Shown here one piece after another: positions 50,824 through 60,349 of a DNA stretch of 64,000 bases (within the stretch, counting starts at the first letter, position 1; each line of letters opens with the position of its first letter). Below the pieces are notes generated by a model, which searched no databases, was not told where the DNA came from, and saw only the letters and a list, made by a program, of their open reading frames with translations. Location: NCBI RefSeq assembly GCF_014647375.1, contig NZ_BMPB01000017.1:62001-126000 (forward strand). Direction: 5' to 3'. A program made the translations under genes and the position numbers. This DNA comes from Parabacteroides faecis. Lineage in GTDB: Bacteria; Bacteroidota; Bacteroidia; Bacteroidales; Tannerellaceae.

Positions 50824-53238
50824 CTAAAAATCAACTATCAGCCGAGCGTTGAGTTGTCGACCTGTCAGGTAGTTAGGTACTGCGTACTGCTGGTTGTCGA
50901 TGTTGGTGATCCAGTAGTAGGAACTAACATTTTTTATGTCAAATAAGTTGAACACATCGAGCCCGATCCAGATGTTTTTCAGGTGGCGGAAGAAGCCGCG
51001 GTCCATGATTGCATCGGTGCCTCCGGCCAGCTGATAGGAGAAGCCCAGATCGACACGTTTGTAGGCCGGGGTACGGAATGTACTTTTGACGTCTTCGTAT
51101 TTTGTGCGAGGTGCAATAAAAGGAAGTCCGCCGGAGATAACGCCCTTCAGATTCAGTTTTACACGTTTGTATCCCGGAAAATAATCCTGGAAGAATAAGG
51201 ACACGTTATAGCCCTGGCTGTTAGGCATCGGAACGGTCACTTTGTCGCGGATCGTTTGTTCGGCTTTCATCAGTGAGAAGCTGATCCATGAATCGGTTCC
51301 CGGAACAAACTCTCCGAAGAATTTGACATCGATACCCATTGCATGTCCTTTAGCGCAGTTTTCACCGTAGTAACGGATCTTTACGTTGTCGACGGTATAG
51401 GGGATGAGGTCATCCAGTTTTTTATAATAGAGATCGGTGCTGACCTTGAAGTTACGGTCACCGGCCTTGAAGGTATAGTCGCCGCCCAGAATGAAATGGA
51501 TGGAGCGTTGCGATTTGATATCTTTGTTCAGTTCGATGACATCGTTGCCTGCTGCGTCCTGTACGGTGGTTCGTAGTTCCTTATAGAACGGCGATTGGTA
51601 ATAGATACCTGTTGCTGCGCGGAATGTCAGTCTCTGGTCGAAATTAGGAATGAATCCCAGGGATACACGCGGACTGAAAATGAATTCTTTATTATAGCTC
51701 CAATAACTTCCGCGGATACCTCCGATAAGGGTAAACATTCCTTGTTTGGTACGGAATTTGAAAACATCCTGGATGTATCCCGATACACGTGTACTGGATA
51801 AATCATTGTTCGAATAAAGGTTGGAGATCACGTTGACGCCATCTCCCGTTTGAGGCAGCGAATATCCGGCCGAGTCACGTTTTTCCCATTCGCTGATACG
51901 GTCGTTTATTTTTTCCATCTGCACGGTCGCTCCCCATTGGATCGTGTTGTTCCTGATCTTGCTGCTACCGTAATGGCCTACATTCATAATCGTAGAACTC
52001 AGGCGGTTGCGGGCATGTTCGTGATAACGGGCTACCTCAAGAGCTTCTTGTCCGCTATTGTTTTCTGTTGTTGCATTGCCCAGCCAGTATTCGCCGGTGA
52101 TGTCATACGTTTCTATCTCTTTGCTGGAAAAAGCGGAAGCCTGGAGACCCAGTTCTGTTTTCTCGTTCGGGTTATGTTTAAGGGTCAGTGCCCCGAATAA
52201 AGTCTGGAATTTATCCCGTTCGCGGCTGTTGGGGAAATATACTTCAAAACGTTGGGCGTTTTCCACCGTACCGAAATTGGTCTCCCGCTTATTAGGCGTA
52301 AATTTGAATGTGTTGGATGCCAGGTTTCCGAGGAAGTTCACTTCCCATTTCGGAGCCAGCTGATAAGTCATATACGATTGCAGGTCGACGAAGTCCGGCT
52401 GGTATTCCGCATCCGTATCCATTGTTTTCAGCAGCGAGCGTCCGGTCTTATATCGAATACCGGTGATCTGTGTGAATTTTCCGACTGCACTCCCGACATA
52501 AGCATTGGCTCCCAGTAAACTGGCGGATGCCGAGCCCTCGAACAACTTGGGCTTTTTATAGGTAATGTCGAGAACGGAACTCATTTTATCGCCGTATCGT
52601 GCCTCGAATCCTCCGGCGGCAAAGTTTACGGCTTCGGTCAGGTCCGGATTGATAAAACTCAAACCTTCTTGTTGCCCGGAGCGGATCAGCAACGGACGGA
52701 ACACTTCCAGGCCGTTTACATAAACTATATTTTCATCGTAACTACCGCCGCGAACCGAATATTGAGAGCTTAATTCATTACTGGACGATACCCCGGCGAA
52801 GGTAACCACCAGACTTTCGATACTACCTCCGGCAGGGTCGGGGAGTAGCTTGACACGATCTGCATTCATGGTTTGAAGGGTGCTGGTCTGGTAACGGGTA
52901 CCTACGGCAACAACTTCCCCCAGGTCGATACTGGTATAGTTCATCTGTACATTCAGGCGCATATCCTGTTGCAGGCTGGGCAGGATGCGTTCCGCTTTAT
53001 TGTAACCCAGGCATGAGAATATGACCGCAACGGAATCACCCGGAGAGGTTGTGATCGAGTAGTAACCCTTTTCATTTGTCATAGCCCCGTTCAGGGTATT
53101 TTTTATCTGGACGAGTACCAGTTCGAGCGGACTACCGTCGGCATCCCGTACATATCCCGTTATTTTGACATGCTTTTGTCCAAAAGCACTGATTGAAACC
53201 AATATAAATAGCAGTGCAGCTATCGCACGAATCTTCAT
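50824..53238 (-). CDS. TonB-dependent outer membrane receptor
   Basis: An 804-residue receptor with signal peptide (1-20), carboxypeptidase-regulatory-like domain (about 24-105; ITGYVRDADGSPLELVLVQI), plug (about 115-220; SQYSVRGGSYDENIVYVNGLEV) and beta-barrel to the final strand ARLIVDF. It is shorter than SusC proteins, lacks their long signature around the plug and has no SusD partner next to it. It more likely takes up a small ligand such as an iron chelate, vitamin or peptide. The ligand is unknown and the gene stands alone. Confidence 0.92.
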   Translation of the reverse strand: MKIRAIAALLFILVSISAFGQKHVKITGYVRDADGSPLELVLVQIKNTLNGAMTNEKGYYSITTSPGDSVAVIFSCLGYNKAERILPSLQQDMRLNVQMNYTSIDLGEVVAVGTRYQTSTLQTMNADRVKLLPDPAGGSIESLVVTFAGVSSSNELSSQYSVRGGSYDENIVYVNGLEVFRPLLIRSGQQEGLSFINPDLTEAVNFAAGGFEARYGDKMSSVLDITYKKPKLFEGSASASLLGANAYVGSAVGKFTQITGIRYKTGRSLLKTMDTDAEYQPDFVDLQSYMTYQLAPKWEVNFLGNLASNTFKFTPNKRETNFGTVENAQRFEVYFPNSRERDKFQTLFGALTLKHNPNEKTELGLQASAFSSKEIETYDITGEYWLGNATTENNSGQEALEVARYHEHARNRLSSTIMNVGHYGSSKIRNNTIQWGATVQMEKINDRISEWEKRDSAGYSLPQTGDGVNVISNLYSNNDLSSTRVSGYIQDVFKFRTKQGMFTLIGGIRGSYWSYNKEFIFSPRVSLGFIPNFDQRLTFRAATGIYYQSPFYKELRTTVQDAAGNDVIELNKDIKSQRSIHFILGGDYTFKAGDRNFKVSTDLYYKKLDDLIPYTVDNVKIRYYGENCAKGHAMGIDVKFFGEFVPGTDSWISFSLMKAEQTIRDKVTVPMPNSQGYNVSLFFQDYFPGYKRVKLNLKGVISGGLPFIAPRTKYEDVKSTFRTPAYKRVDLGFSYQLAGGTDAIMDRGFFRHLKNIWIGLDVFNLFDIKNVSSYYWITNIDNQQYAVPNYLTGRQLNARLIVDF

Positions 53239-53308
53239 AATAAATAATGTTATAGCTTTACTAACGCGAAAAATGAAGGAAGCGTATATTCAGCGTGTAA
53301 AAAATCTT

Positions 53309-53316
53309 TATCTTTG
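53309..53316 (+). promoter_or_regulatory. -7 promoter element of the nitroreductase operon
   Basis: TATCTTTG, 68 nt before the nitroreductase ATG; it is overlapped by the leader of the divergent receptor transcript. Confidence 0.55.
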
Positions 53317-53367
53317 TCCTGTTCAGAAATATCTTCCCTATTGGATGAAGATGATTAATTAATAGTA

Positions 53368-53375
53368 CAAAAGTA
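53368..53375 (-). promoter_or_regulatory. -7 promoter element of the TonB-dependent receptor
   Basis: Reads TACTTTTG on the minus strand, about 130 nt before the receptor ATG, inside the divergent leader. Confidence 0.5.
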
Positions 53376-53383
53376 AGATAAAA

Positions 53384-53938
53384 ATGGATAGTTTTGCAAC
53401 ACTGATCAAGAATAGAAGAAGCACGCGTAAGTTTACTGACCGGTTGCTTTCACCTGAACAAGTCGAAATGATTTTGAAAGCTGCCTTGATGGCTCCCGCT
53501 TCCAAGCGTAAGAATCCCTGGCAGTTCATAGTGGTGGAAGATAAGGAAATGTTGAAAAAGCTGGCTGGCTGTAAAGCGGCAGGTTCCTCGTTTCTTGAGG
53601 GGTGTGCACTGGCTGTTGTGGTTATAGCGAATGTGATGGAAAGCGACGTCTGGGTGGAAGATGCTTCTATTGCCTCTATCTATATGCAACTTCAGGCGGA
53701 AGATCTGGGACTAGGTAGCTGCTGGTGCCAGATACGTAACCGTCAGACGGAAGACGATACCGACGCAAATACTTATGTACGTGATCTGCTCGATATCCCT
53801 TATCAGCTGGAAGTCCTTTCAATAATCGGTTTCGGTTATAAGGACCAGGAGCGTAAGCCGTTTGATGAAGCTCATTTGCAGTGGGAGAAGATTCACCTGG
53901 GCACATTTAAAATGCCGGAAGAAAATAAGGAAGCATGA
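53384..53938 (+). CDS. Nitroreductase family protein
   Basis: A 184-residue FMN-dependent oxidoreductase of the nitroreductase fold. The phosphate-binding start KNRRSTRKFTDR (about 8-19), the PASKRKNPWQF stretch and GLGSCWCQIRNR around 105-116 are typical. It would reduce nitro compounds, quinones or an unknown metabolite with NAD(P)H. It overlaps the next gene by 4 nt and heads a four-gene operon. Confidence 0.9.
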   Translation: MDSFATLIKNRRSTRKFTDRLLSPEQVEMILKAALMAPASKRKNPWQFIVVEDKEMLKKLAGCKAAGSSFLEGCALAVVVIANVMESDVWVEDASIASIYMQLQAEDLGLGSCWCQIRNRQTEDDTDANTYVRDLLDIPYQLEVLSIIGFGYKDQERKPFDEAHLQWEKIHLGTFKMPEENKEA

Positions 53939-54702
53939 AAATAGTTTTTGTCGGAGCCGGAAATCTGGCAACACGTTTGTCGCTTGCCATGCAACGGGTC
54001 GGAATGCAGATAGGGCAGGTGTATAGCCATACGGAAGAGAGTGCCCGTCAGTTGGCTGTGCAGCTGGGATGTCCGTGGACCAACGATCTGTCTGCCTTGC
54101 AGGAGGATGCGGATCTGTATGTCTTTTCTTTAAAGGATACGGTTTTGCAGGAGGTGATTTCTAAAGTCAAACCGAACAGCGGCATGTGGGTTCATACGGC
54201 TGGAAGTATGCCGATGAATGTTTTTGAAGGATATACCCGGAGATTCGGAGTTCTTTATCCTTTGCAGACTTTCAGTAAAGGCCGGAATGTGAGTTTCGAC
54301 GTAATCCCTTTTTTCCTGGAAGCCAATACGGAGAAGGAGGCGGATTATCTGAAAAATATAGCCAGCGCTCTTTCTGAAAATGTCCGTTTCATGTCTTCTG
54401 AAAAGCGCCGGAGTCTGCATCTGGCAGCTGTGTTTGCCTGTAATTTTACCAATCATATTTATACATTATCTTATAAATTGCTGGAAAACGAATCCATCCC
54501 GGCGGATGTCCTGTTGCCGCTTATCGATGAGACGGCAGCAAAAATACATTCCATGTCGCCGTCAGCCGCTCAAACCGGTCCGGCGATCCGGTATGATGAA
54601 AATGTGATCAATAAACATCTGGCTATGCTGGACGATCCGGATATGAAAGCGATCTACCAGCTTCTAAGCCGGAGCATACATAAGGAGGCCCAAAATGAGT
54701 AG
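53935..54702 (+). CDS. Rossmann-like and DUF2520 domain protein
   Basis: A 255-residue protein with an N-terminal NAD(P)-binding fold ([19 protein letters not shown]) and a C-terminal all-helical DUF2520 domain ([41 protein letters not shown]). It resembles pyrroline-5-carboxylate reductase or 6-phosphogluconate-type dehydrogenases in layout; the substrate is unknown. It overlaps the genes on both sides (4 and 8 nt). Confidence 0.9.
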   Translation: MKIVFVGAGNLATRLSLAMQRVGMQIGQVYSHTEESARQLAVQLGCPWTNDLSALQEDADLYVFSLKDTVLQEVISKVKPNSGMWVHTAGSMPMNVFEGYTRRFGVLYPLQTFSKGRNVSFDVIPFFLEANTEKEADYLKNIASALSENVRFMSSEKRRSLHLAAVFACNFTNHIYTLSYKLLENESIPADVLLPLIDETAAKIHSMSPSAAQTGPAIRYDENVINKHLAMLDDPDMKAIYQLLSRSIHKEAQNE

Positions 54703-55216
54703 TATCAATTATGACCTGACAAAGATAAAAGCATTTGTATTCGATGTAGACGGTGTGTTGTCGTGCGACGTGATCCCGCTTCATCCTGATGGCGATCCGA
54801 TGCGTACAGTCAATATCAAAGACGGTTACGCCTTGCAGTTGGCTGTAAAGAAAGGCTATCAGGTTGGAATTATTACCGGTGGCTATACGGAAGCCGTACA
54901 AATTCGTTTCTCCCGGTTGGGTATCGAACATATATATATGCGCAGTGCTGTAAAGATACATGACTTCCATGATTTTCTGCAAAAGACCGGGTTAAAACCG
55001 GAAGAGGTTATGTATGCCGGCGACGATATTCCGGATTATGATGTGATGAAGCTGGTGGGATTGCCTGTAGCTCCAGCCGATGCCGCACCGGAAATCAAAC
55101 AGATTGCCAGGTATATCTCCTTGCGTAACGGGGGCGAAGGTGTTGCCCGCGATGTGATAGAACAAACAATGAAAGCACAAGGCCATTGGATGAGCGCGGA
55201 AGCCTTCGGATGGTAA
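54695..55216 (+). CDS. kdsC: 3-deoxy-D-manno-octulosonate 8-phosphate phosphatase
   Basis: A 173-residue C0-type HAD phosphatase without a cap domain, forming tetramers in the family. Motifs: [13 protein letters not shown] (about 12-24), [14 protein letters not shown] (about 53-66), and [11 protein letters not shown]. It releases Kdo from Kdo 8-phosphate for lipopolysaccharide synthesis. In some Bacteroidetes close relatives act in KDN synthesis instead, so that is the alternative. Confidence 0.9.
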   Translation: MSSINYDLTKIKAFVFDVDGVLSCDVIPLHPDGDPMRTVNIKDGYALQLAVKKGYQVGIITGGYTEAVQIRFSRLGIEHIYMRSAVKIHDFHDFLQKTGLKPEEVMYAGDDIPDYDVMKLVGLPVAPADAAPEIKQIARYISLRNGGEGVARDVIEQTMKAQGHWMSAEAFGW

Positions 55217-55221
55217 TAACA

Positions 55222-55812
55222 ATGAAACATATGTTGACTAACCTACGTAAATACCGGATTGTACTGGGGTCTAACTCGCCTCGCCGGAAAGAATTATTGT
55301 CCGGACTTGATCTCGAGTTTGAGGTCGAGGTGATTCCCGGTATCGATGAATCGTATCCTGAAACATTGACGGCAGAAGAGATTCCTTTGCATATCGCCCG
55401 CAGGAAGGCGGAAGCGTATCTGGAAAAAATGACTGATGATGAATTGCTGATTACGGCTGATACCATCGTGGCTACTTACGATCGTATTTTGGGTAAACCT
55501 GCAAATCGTGAAGAGGCGATCGAAATGTTAAACTATTTGTCCGATCATGTCCATGAGGTTGTGACAGGAGTTTGCTTGACGACCAAAGAGAAGAGTATCT
55601 CTTTCTCTGTAGCTTCGGCCGTCAGCTTTGCGAAGCTGGAAGAGGATGATATTATCTATTATGTAGATAAATATCGTCCGTTCGACAAAGCCGGTAGTTA
55701 TGGTATACAGGAATGGATCGGGTATATCGGTGTGGAGGCCATCAACGGATCATTTTATAATGTGATGGGGTTGCCGGTACAACGATTGTATCAGGAGCTG
55801 AAAAAGTTTTAA
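55222..55812 (+). CDS. maf: Maf-family nucleotide pyrophosphatase
   Basis: A 196-residue protein of the Maf/YhdE family, which hydrolyses dTTP, UTP and modified nucleotides. IVLGSNSPRRKELLSGL near the start, TADTIVATYDRILGKP, and the late KAGSYGIQEW give the family identity. In-frame ATGs occur at 55210, 55222 and 55231; the second is chosen because it avoids overlap with kdsC and sits a few bases after it. The longer form beginning at 55186 is unlikely. It is the last gene of the operon. Confidence 0.92.
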   Translation: MKHMLTNLRKYRIVLGSNSPRRKELLSGLDLEFEVEVIPGIDESYPETLTAEEIPLHIARRKAEAYLEKMTDDELLITADTIVATYDRILGKPANREEAIEMLNYLSDHVHEVVTGVCLTTKEKSISFSVASAVSFAKLEEDDIIYYVDKYRPFDKAGSYGIQEWIGYIGVEAINGSFYNVMGLPVQRLYQELKKF

Positions 55813-55816
55813 GTAG

Positions 55817-56626
55817 TCATTTTATCTCGATAACATTTCCTGTGTAGTTGTAAAATACACGGTCGTTGAATTGTTGATGGAAGAGGGCGTATTTATCGAC
55901 CCCTGTACAATGACAAGTACCAATTCGTTCGACCGGATTTGTTTTAAAGTGATTGGCGATCACTTCAAATTTCTCAGTTGCAGCATTGTGGATATGGAAG
56001 CCTCCCAGGATCAGATCGGGAGATAAGGCAGGGAATCTATCTCGTACTGTCCGGTAAATATTAGTGATCCCCCGGTGTGAACAGGCACTGATGATTGAAA
56101 AAGAATTATTAGTTGTCAGAGCTAATGCCAGTTCGTCTTCAAAGTTATCAGGGATTTTACCCGTATTGCCCCGGGTATAGAAACGATCGAAGTGTGTATC
56201 TTCCGGATCGGAAATTTCTATCTGAGGAAAAATAAAAACTCCGGAAACCAGTTCTGTTATACTATTAATGTATAAGAAGCGGGAACGTTCGGACACCGGT
56301 ACTTCCCTGATCCCGTTTTCTCTGTCATCTTTGAATTTAGGACAAAGAATTTCCTGTTTACAGACAATCTTTGCCGTTTCATTCAATGCCATGAAATGCC
56401 GTAAGCCTCCGGTATGGTCGCTGTGTCCGTGTGAAAGGATCAGGTAGTCTGTCTTTTTCAGATCGATATTCAGTATATGGGCGTTATGAATGAACAAGTC
56501 GGAGGCGCCTGTATCGAAAAGTATATTATATTCAGGGGTTTCGATATATAATGACAAACCATGTTCTGCACGCAGTTGGCGTCCGTAGACACAGTTTTCG
56601 ACCAAAGTGGTTATTTTGTATTTCAT
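55817..56626 (-). CDS. Metallo-beta-lactamase fold hydrolase
   Basis: A 269-residue protein with the metal motif LSHGHSDHTGG (about 63-73) and later HCTG and SACSHRGI segments. It is like the subgroup annotated as dihydropteridine-related or phosphorylcholine-type hydrolases (annotated in many genomes as 7,8-dihydropterin-6-methyl-4-(beta-D-ribofuranosyl)aminobenzene-5'-phosphate synthase-like). Substrate unknown. An in-frame upstream ATG at 56677 would add a hydrophobic start with no family counterpart, so the ATG at 56626 is preferred. It converges on maf with 4 nt between the stops. Confidence 0.85.
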   Translation of the reverse strand: MKYKITTLVENCVYGRQLRAEHGLSLYIETPEYNILFDTGASDLFIHNAHILNIDLKKTDYLILSHGHSDHTGGLRHFMALNETAKIVCKQEILCPKFKDDRENGIREVPVSERSRFLYINSITELVSGVFIFPQIEISDPEDTHFDRFYTRGNTGKIPDNFEDELALALTTNNSFSIISACSHRGITNIYRTVRDRFPALSPDLILGGFHIHNAATEKFEVIANHFKTNPVERIGTCHCTGVDKYALFHQQFNDRVFYNYTGNVIEIK

Positions 56627-56712
56627 ACGGAATAATATTTTATTCAACTGATAAAATTCAGTCATAAAGATAAACAATTCTTCTGGGATGAATAAAAAAA
56701 TCCAGTTAATCC

Positions 56713-56743
56713 TTGCATAATATATTCGGAAACAGTAATTTTG
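56713..56743 (+). promoter_or_regulatory. Promoter of the rplU-rpmA operon
   Basis: TTG at 56713-56715 and the -7 box TAATTTTG at 56736-56743 have the expected 20-nt gap. The leader to rplU is about 80 nt. Confidence 0.6.
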
Positions 56744-56830
56744 CGGTCTGAAATTCTGCAGAGGGTAAACAAGTGATACCTAATATGTATCCACCCCCGG
56801 GACATAACCTGTTTAAATATAAAAAGACAG

Positions 56831-57148
56831 ATGTACGTAATCGTAGAAATTAACGGACAGCAGTTCAAAGCTGAAGAAGGAAAGAAATTGTTCGTTCATC
56901 ACATTCAGAACGCAGAAAGCGGTGCTGTTGTTGAGTTTGACAAAGTATTGTTGGTTGACAACAATGGTGATGTAAAAGTAGGTGTTCCTACAGTTGATGG
57001 CGCAAAGGTAGTATGTGAAGTACTGTCTCCGCTGGTAAAAGGTGATAAAGTGCTGATCTTTCACAAGAAGAGAAGAAAAGGTTATCGTAAACTGAACGGT
57101 CACCGTCAGCAGTTCACTGAAGTGAGTGTAAAAGAAATTGTTGCTTAA
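56831..57148 (+). CDS. rplU: 50S ribosomal protein L21
   Basis: A 105-residue protein binding 23S rRNA in the large subunit. [20 protein letters not shown] at the start and [20 protein letters not shown] near the end are the L21 signature. It is followed 22 nt later by rpmA, the usual pairing. Confidence 0.98.
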   Translation: MYVIVEINGQQFKAEEGKKLFVHHIQNAESGAVVEFDKVLLVDNNGDVKVGVPTVDGAKVVCEVLSPLVKGDKVLIFHKKRRKGYRKLNGHRQQFTEVSVKEIVA

Positions 57149-57170
57149 CGTTTAAAGGAGAAAAAAAGAA

Positions 57171-57437
57171 ATGGCACATAAAAAAGGTGTTGGTAGTTCT
57201 AAGAACGGCCGTGAATCACAAAGTAAGAGATTAGGTGTTAAGCTTTTTGGTGGTGAAGTAGCTAAAGCTGGTAACATTTTGGTTCGCCAGAGAGGTACAG
57301 TTCATCATCCGGGTGAAAACGTTGGTATCGGTAAAGATCATACGTTGTACGCTTTGAAAGATGGTGTTGTTACTTTCCGTAGAGGTAAAGAAAACAGATC
57401 TTTCGTTTCTATTCAGGAAATCGTAGCAGAAGCATAA
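57171..57437 (+). CDS. rpmA: 50S ribosomal protein L27
   Basis: An 88-residue protein near the peptidyl-transferase centre. [20 protein letters not shown], then [20 protein letters not shown], are diagnostic. The start lacks the N-terminal extension that is cleaved in some Firmicutes. A terminator follows. Confidence 0.98.
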   Translation: MAHKKGVGSSKNGRESQSKRLGVKLFGGEVAKAGNILVRQRGTVHHPGENVGIGKDHTLYALKDGVVTFRRGKENRSFVSIQEIVAEA

Positions 57438-57461
57438 TTCGCTTTACTCGAAAAGAATAAG

Positions 57462-57498
57462 AAAAGCGGAATATCCGAAAGGATGTTTCGCTTTTTTA
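57462..57498 (+). terminator. Rho-independent terminator of the rplU-rpmA operon
   Basis: AAAAGCGGAATATCC and GGATGTTTCGCTTTT pair around GAAA with one bulge or mismatch, followed by a T run. Confidence 0.85.
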
Positions 57499-57568
57499 TT
57501 TTGTTTCACTTAGGAGAAACAGTTGTTTCTTCGAGTAGGAACAAACGTTTCTTAAGATGAAACAAATG

Positions 57569-58786
57569 TTAGCCTTGGGGATTGAACAAAACAGTAAAAG
57601 CACTTCCCGCCTTTTCCTGGCTTTGCACATGCAACTTAGCGTTATGTAACTTGACGATTTCCCGGGAGATACTCAGGCCGATGCCGTTACCGTTTTTCTT
57701 TGTACTGAAGAAGGGGATAAATATTTTGTCGCGTACCGCATCGGATATACCGCATCCGTTATCGGCAACGGTGACATAAGGATGCCCTTCGGCATCGCAA
57801 CCGGAGAAGAGATGTATTTCCGGCTTCTTTTTTTCGCAAATAGCATAGGCGGCATTGGTTACGAAGTTGATTATCACCTGTTCGATCAGATCTCTGTCTA
57901 TATAGGCCGTTACGTCCGGATCGTCCGTTTTGAGAGTGAATTCGATCCCTTTTTGCTGCAAGGAAGGGTTCATCAGGGAATGAATGGAGTTCAACAGGTC
58001 GTAGAGGTTATAGGATTTCATATCGGGCACTATCTTCTGGCTCAAACTGCGATACGTCTCGGCGAAACGTAGCAACCCGTCACTGCGGCGATGTATTGTA
58101 TCCAATGCCAGTTCCATATCTTCCAGATCCGGCTCTGACAGTTGGGATGATCTTTCTTTCAGGACATGTATTTTTCTTCTGAGCGTATCCGAAAGGGAGG
58201 AGACGGGGACGATAGAATTCATTATTTCATGAGTCATCACATTAAGCAATCCTTTCCAGGCCCCCGATTCAACCTCTTCCATAGTAGCGCTGACATTATG
58301 GAAAGCTATCAGTTTATAGGTTTTTCCTCCTGTTTGGAAAATGGAGGCATTGGTCATCGTTTTGATGGTTTGTTTCCGGGCATGGATCGTGATCAATGTA
58401 CTTTCATTTACCGGAATATCGAGCAATTCATTGAACAGATCTTCATTTTGTTTTTTCAACCAGTTGATGTTCTTTATATGGGGAATATTGAGCATAGTTG
58501 TAAAAGAGTCGTTCATCCACAATGTTTCGTGTGTTTCTATCTCATAGGCGAGAATGCCGGTGTCGACCAGTTCCAACATCTCTTTCAGATAATGTTGCTG
58601 CGCTTCTTTTTCGCTTGCCAGGTTCAGGAAAGCGTCCGTGATGGTCTGGAACCGGGGATATTTTCTTGAGAAATCTTTGTAAAGGATAGACTCGGCAAAT
58701 TCGTCGATCTCCCGGTTGGTCTTTTTCCGTACGTACATTATATATATAAGGAGTACGGCAATTATACTGGATAACAGGATAGTCAT
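57569..58786 (-). CDS. Sensor histidine kinase (NtrB-like partner)
   Basis: A 405-residue kinase with one N-terminal transmembrane helix (about 2-20) and almost no periplasmic part. A PAS-like domain (about 65-165) is followed by HisKA with the phospho-accepting His in [14 protein letters not shown] (about 191) and HATPase_c with N-box [10 protein letters not shown]1 VADNGCGIS, and G2 [10 protein letters not shown]. It likely senses a cytoplasmic or membrane signal and phosphorylates the regulator encoded just before it in the transcript; the ORFs overlap by 4 nt. Confidence 0.92.
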   Translation of the reverse strand: MTILLSSIIAVLLIYIMYVRKKTNREIDEFAESILYKDFSRKYPRFQTITDAFLNLASEKEAQQHYLKEMLELVDTGILAYEIETHETLWMNDSFTTMLNIPHIKNINWLKKQNEDLFNELLDIPVNESTLITIHARKQTIKTMTNASIFQTGGKTYKLIAFHNVSATMEEVESGAWKGLLNVMTHEIMNSIVPVSSLSDTLRRKIHVLKERSSQLSEPDLEDMELALDTIHRRSDGLLRFAETYRSLSQKIVPDMKSYNLYDLLNSIHSLMNPSLQQKGIEFTLKTDDPDVTAYIDRDLIEQVIINFVTNAAYAICEKKKPEIHLFSGCDAEGHPYVTVADNGCGISDAVRDKIFIPFFSTKKNGNGIGLSISREIVKLHNAKLHVQSQEKAGSAFTVLFNPQG

Positions 58787-60135
58787 AGTCCGTATTTTTC
58801 TAACCGACGGTATAAAGCTCCCCGGGTCAGTCCCAGCTCTTTAGCAGCCTGTGATATGTTTCCGTTATGTTTTTGGATCACCTGTTCGATAGCGGTTCTT
58901 TCCAGATCTTCCAGATTATGGGTCGGTATCGGTTGGTTGTTTTCTTCCGGTTGTTCCATCGGCGAGAAGGTGATATCCTCCGCTTTCAGCACATTGCTGT
59001 CGGACATAATAACACCTCTTTCTATGGTATATTGCAATTCGCGTACATTTCCCGGGTAATGATACAGCATCAGTTTCTTTTTGGCTGAGTCGGATAAACG
59101 GAACTTTTGCTTGAAATACTTTTTCTCATATATCTCCAGGAAGTGTTCTGCCAGCAGGATGATATCTTCGCCCCGTTCACGGAGAGGAGGCACTGTTATT
59201 TCTACCGTATTGATCCGGTAGATCAAGTCCCTGCGAAAATGTGTCTCATTAGCCAGTTCCCGTAGCGGAAGATTGGTTGCGGATAATAAACGAATATCTA
59301 CCGGTGTCGGTGCATTGGCTCCCAGGCGTGTTACCTCCCGGTTTTGTAATACGGTCAGCAGTTTGGCCTGTTGTTGCAAAGTAATATTACCTATTTCGTC
59401 CAGAAAGAGCGTGCCTTTGTCGGCCGCCTCGATTAATCCGGTTCGGTCTTCGCGTGCATCTGTAAAGGCTCCTTTTTTATGTCCGAAAAGCTCGCTTTCA
59501 AAAAGAGTCTCTGTCAGGGAACCTACATCCACTTTTATATACGGGTAGTTTCGGCGGAGAGATAACTGATAAATATAACGGGCTACCAGATCCTTACCTG
59601 TACCGTTCTCTCCCAGTATTAATATATTGGCATCGGTAGGTGCTATCTTTTGTAATTTATGGAACAATAGCTGCATGCTTTCCGAAGCACCTATAATCTT
59701 TACATCTGTTTTCCTTTCATTTATCTTTTCTTTGATCTCAGGAGATGTCTGTTTATATAATGTTTCCGTCAGGAGATTTATCAGGTTTTCATTATGCCAG
59801 GGTTTAACGATAAAGTCGGCTGCCCCTTCTTTCAGGCTTTTGATTGCCAGATCTATATCGGCATAGGCCGTGATCATGATAACGGATTGAGCCGGTTTCC
59901 ATTTCTTGATTTCCTTCAACCAGTACAAACCTTCATTGCCGGTATTGATGGAGCTTCTGAAATTCATATCCAACATAACAATGTCGATATCGTTTGTCAT
60001 GATCAGTTTATGGATGTTTTCAGGGTTCGTTTCGGTCAATACCGTTTTTGCTTCCATCTTCAGCAAGAAACGAACTGCGGTCAGAACGTCTTTATCATCA
60101 TCAACAATCAGTATATTTGCCTGGTGTAAGTTCAT
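58783..60135 (-). CDS. Sigma-54-dependent response regulator (NtrC family)
   Basis: A 450-residue activator. Receiver domain (about 5-125) with the likely phospho-Asp in VMLDMNF (about 56) and Lys in FIVKPW. The AAA+ domain (about 150-375) has Walker A GENGTGKD, the sigma-54 contact loop as GAFTDA (a known variant of GAFTGA), and Walker B GTLFLDEIGN. The C-terminal Fis-type helix-turn-helix is NISQAAKELGLTRGALYRRLEKYG. It acts with RNA polymerase sigma-54; the predicted sigma-54 promoter for the divergent ABC operon is immediately adjacent. Confidence 0.95.
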   Translation of the reverse strand: MNLHQANILIVDDDKDVLTAVRFLLKMEAKTVLTETNPENIHKLIMTNDIDIVMLDMNFRSSINTGNEGLYWLKEIKKWKPAQSVIMITAYADIDLAIKSLKEGAADFIVKPWHNENLINLLTETLYKQTSPEIKEKINERKTDVKIIGASESMQLLFHKLQKIAPTDANILILGENGTGKDLVARYIYQLSLRRNYPYIKVDVGSLTETLFESELFGHKKGAFTDAREDRTGLIEAADKGTLFLDEIGNITLQQQAKLLTVLQNREVTRLGANAPTPVDIRLLSATNLPLRELANETHFRRDLIYRINTVEITVPPLRERGEDIILLAEHFLEIYEKKYFKQKFRLSDSAKKKLMLYHYPGNVRELQYTIERGVIMSDSNVLKAEDITFSPMEQPEENNQPIPTHNLEDLERTAIEQVIQKHNGNISQAAKELGLTRGALYRRLEKYGL

Positions 60136-60158
60136 AACAACTCTTTTTTAGTAGGTTG

Positions 60159-60166
60159 CAAATATA
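60159..60166 (-). promoter_or_regulatory. -7 promoter element of the regulator/kinase operon
   Basis: Reads TATATTTG on the minus strand, 23 nt before the regulator ATG. Confidence 0.55.
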
Positions 60167-60224
60167 TCAAGAATGAGGTGAATCCCAAAGTCGTTTCTGT
60201 TTTTTGTCCACAGGCATACAGAAG

Positions 60225-60311
60225 GTGTCCGTTAATGGACACTTTGGAAATTAGCGCATTTGACTAATGGGTTAATAGATAGTGCGTTAATGCTTTGGTA
60301 CGCTACTTGTT
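60225..60311 (+). promoter_or_regulatory. Predicted sigma-54 promoter with upstream activator palindrome
   Basis: TTGGTACG, CTAC, TTGTT at 60295-60311 fits the sigma-54 pattern TTGGCACG-N4-TTGCA, with GG at 60297 and G at 60309 (GT instead of GC at -12). 53 nt upstream of its first base, GTGTCC-GTTAAT-GGACAC at 60225-60242 is a perfect 6-bp palindrome with further weak pairing outward, a plausible binding site for the Fis-type domain of the adjacent regulator. Confidence 0.6.
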
Positions 60312-60349
60312 CCTGATAATATGTAATATACTGAATAATTCATAAAACT

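Noticed and set aside
58783-60135. GAFTDA in place of GAFTGA as a sign of a defective sigma-54 activator
   Set aside because: This variant is common in Bacteroidetes regulators and the other AAA+ motifs are intact.
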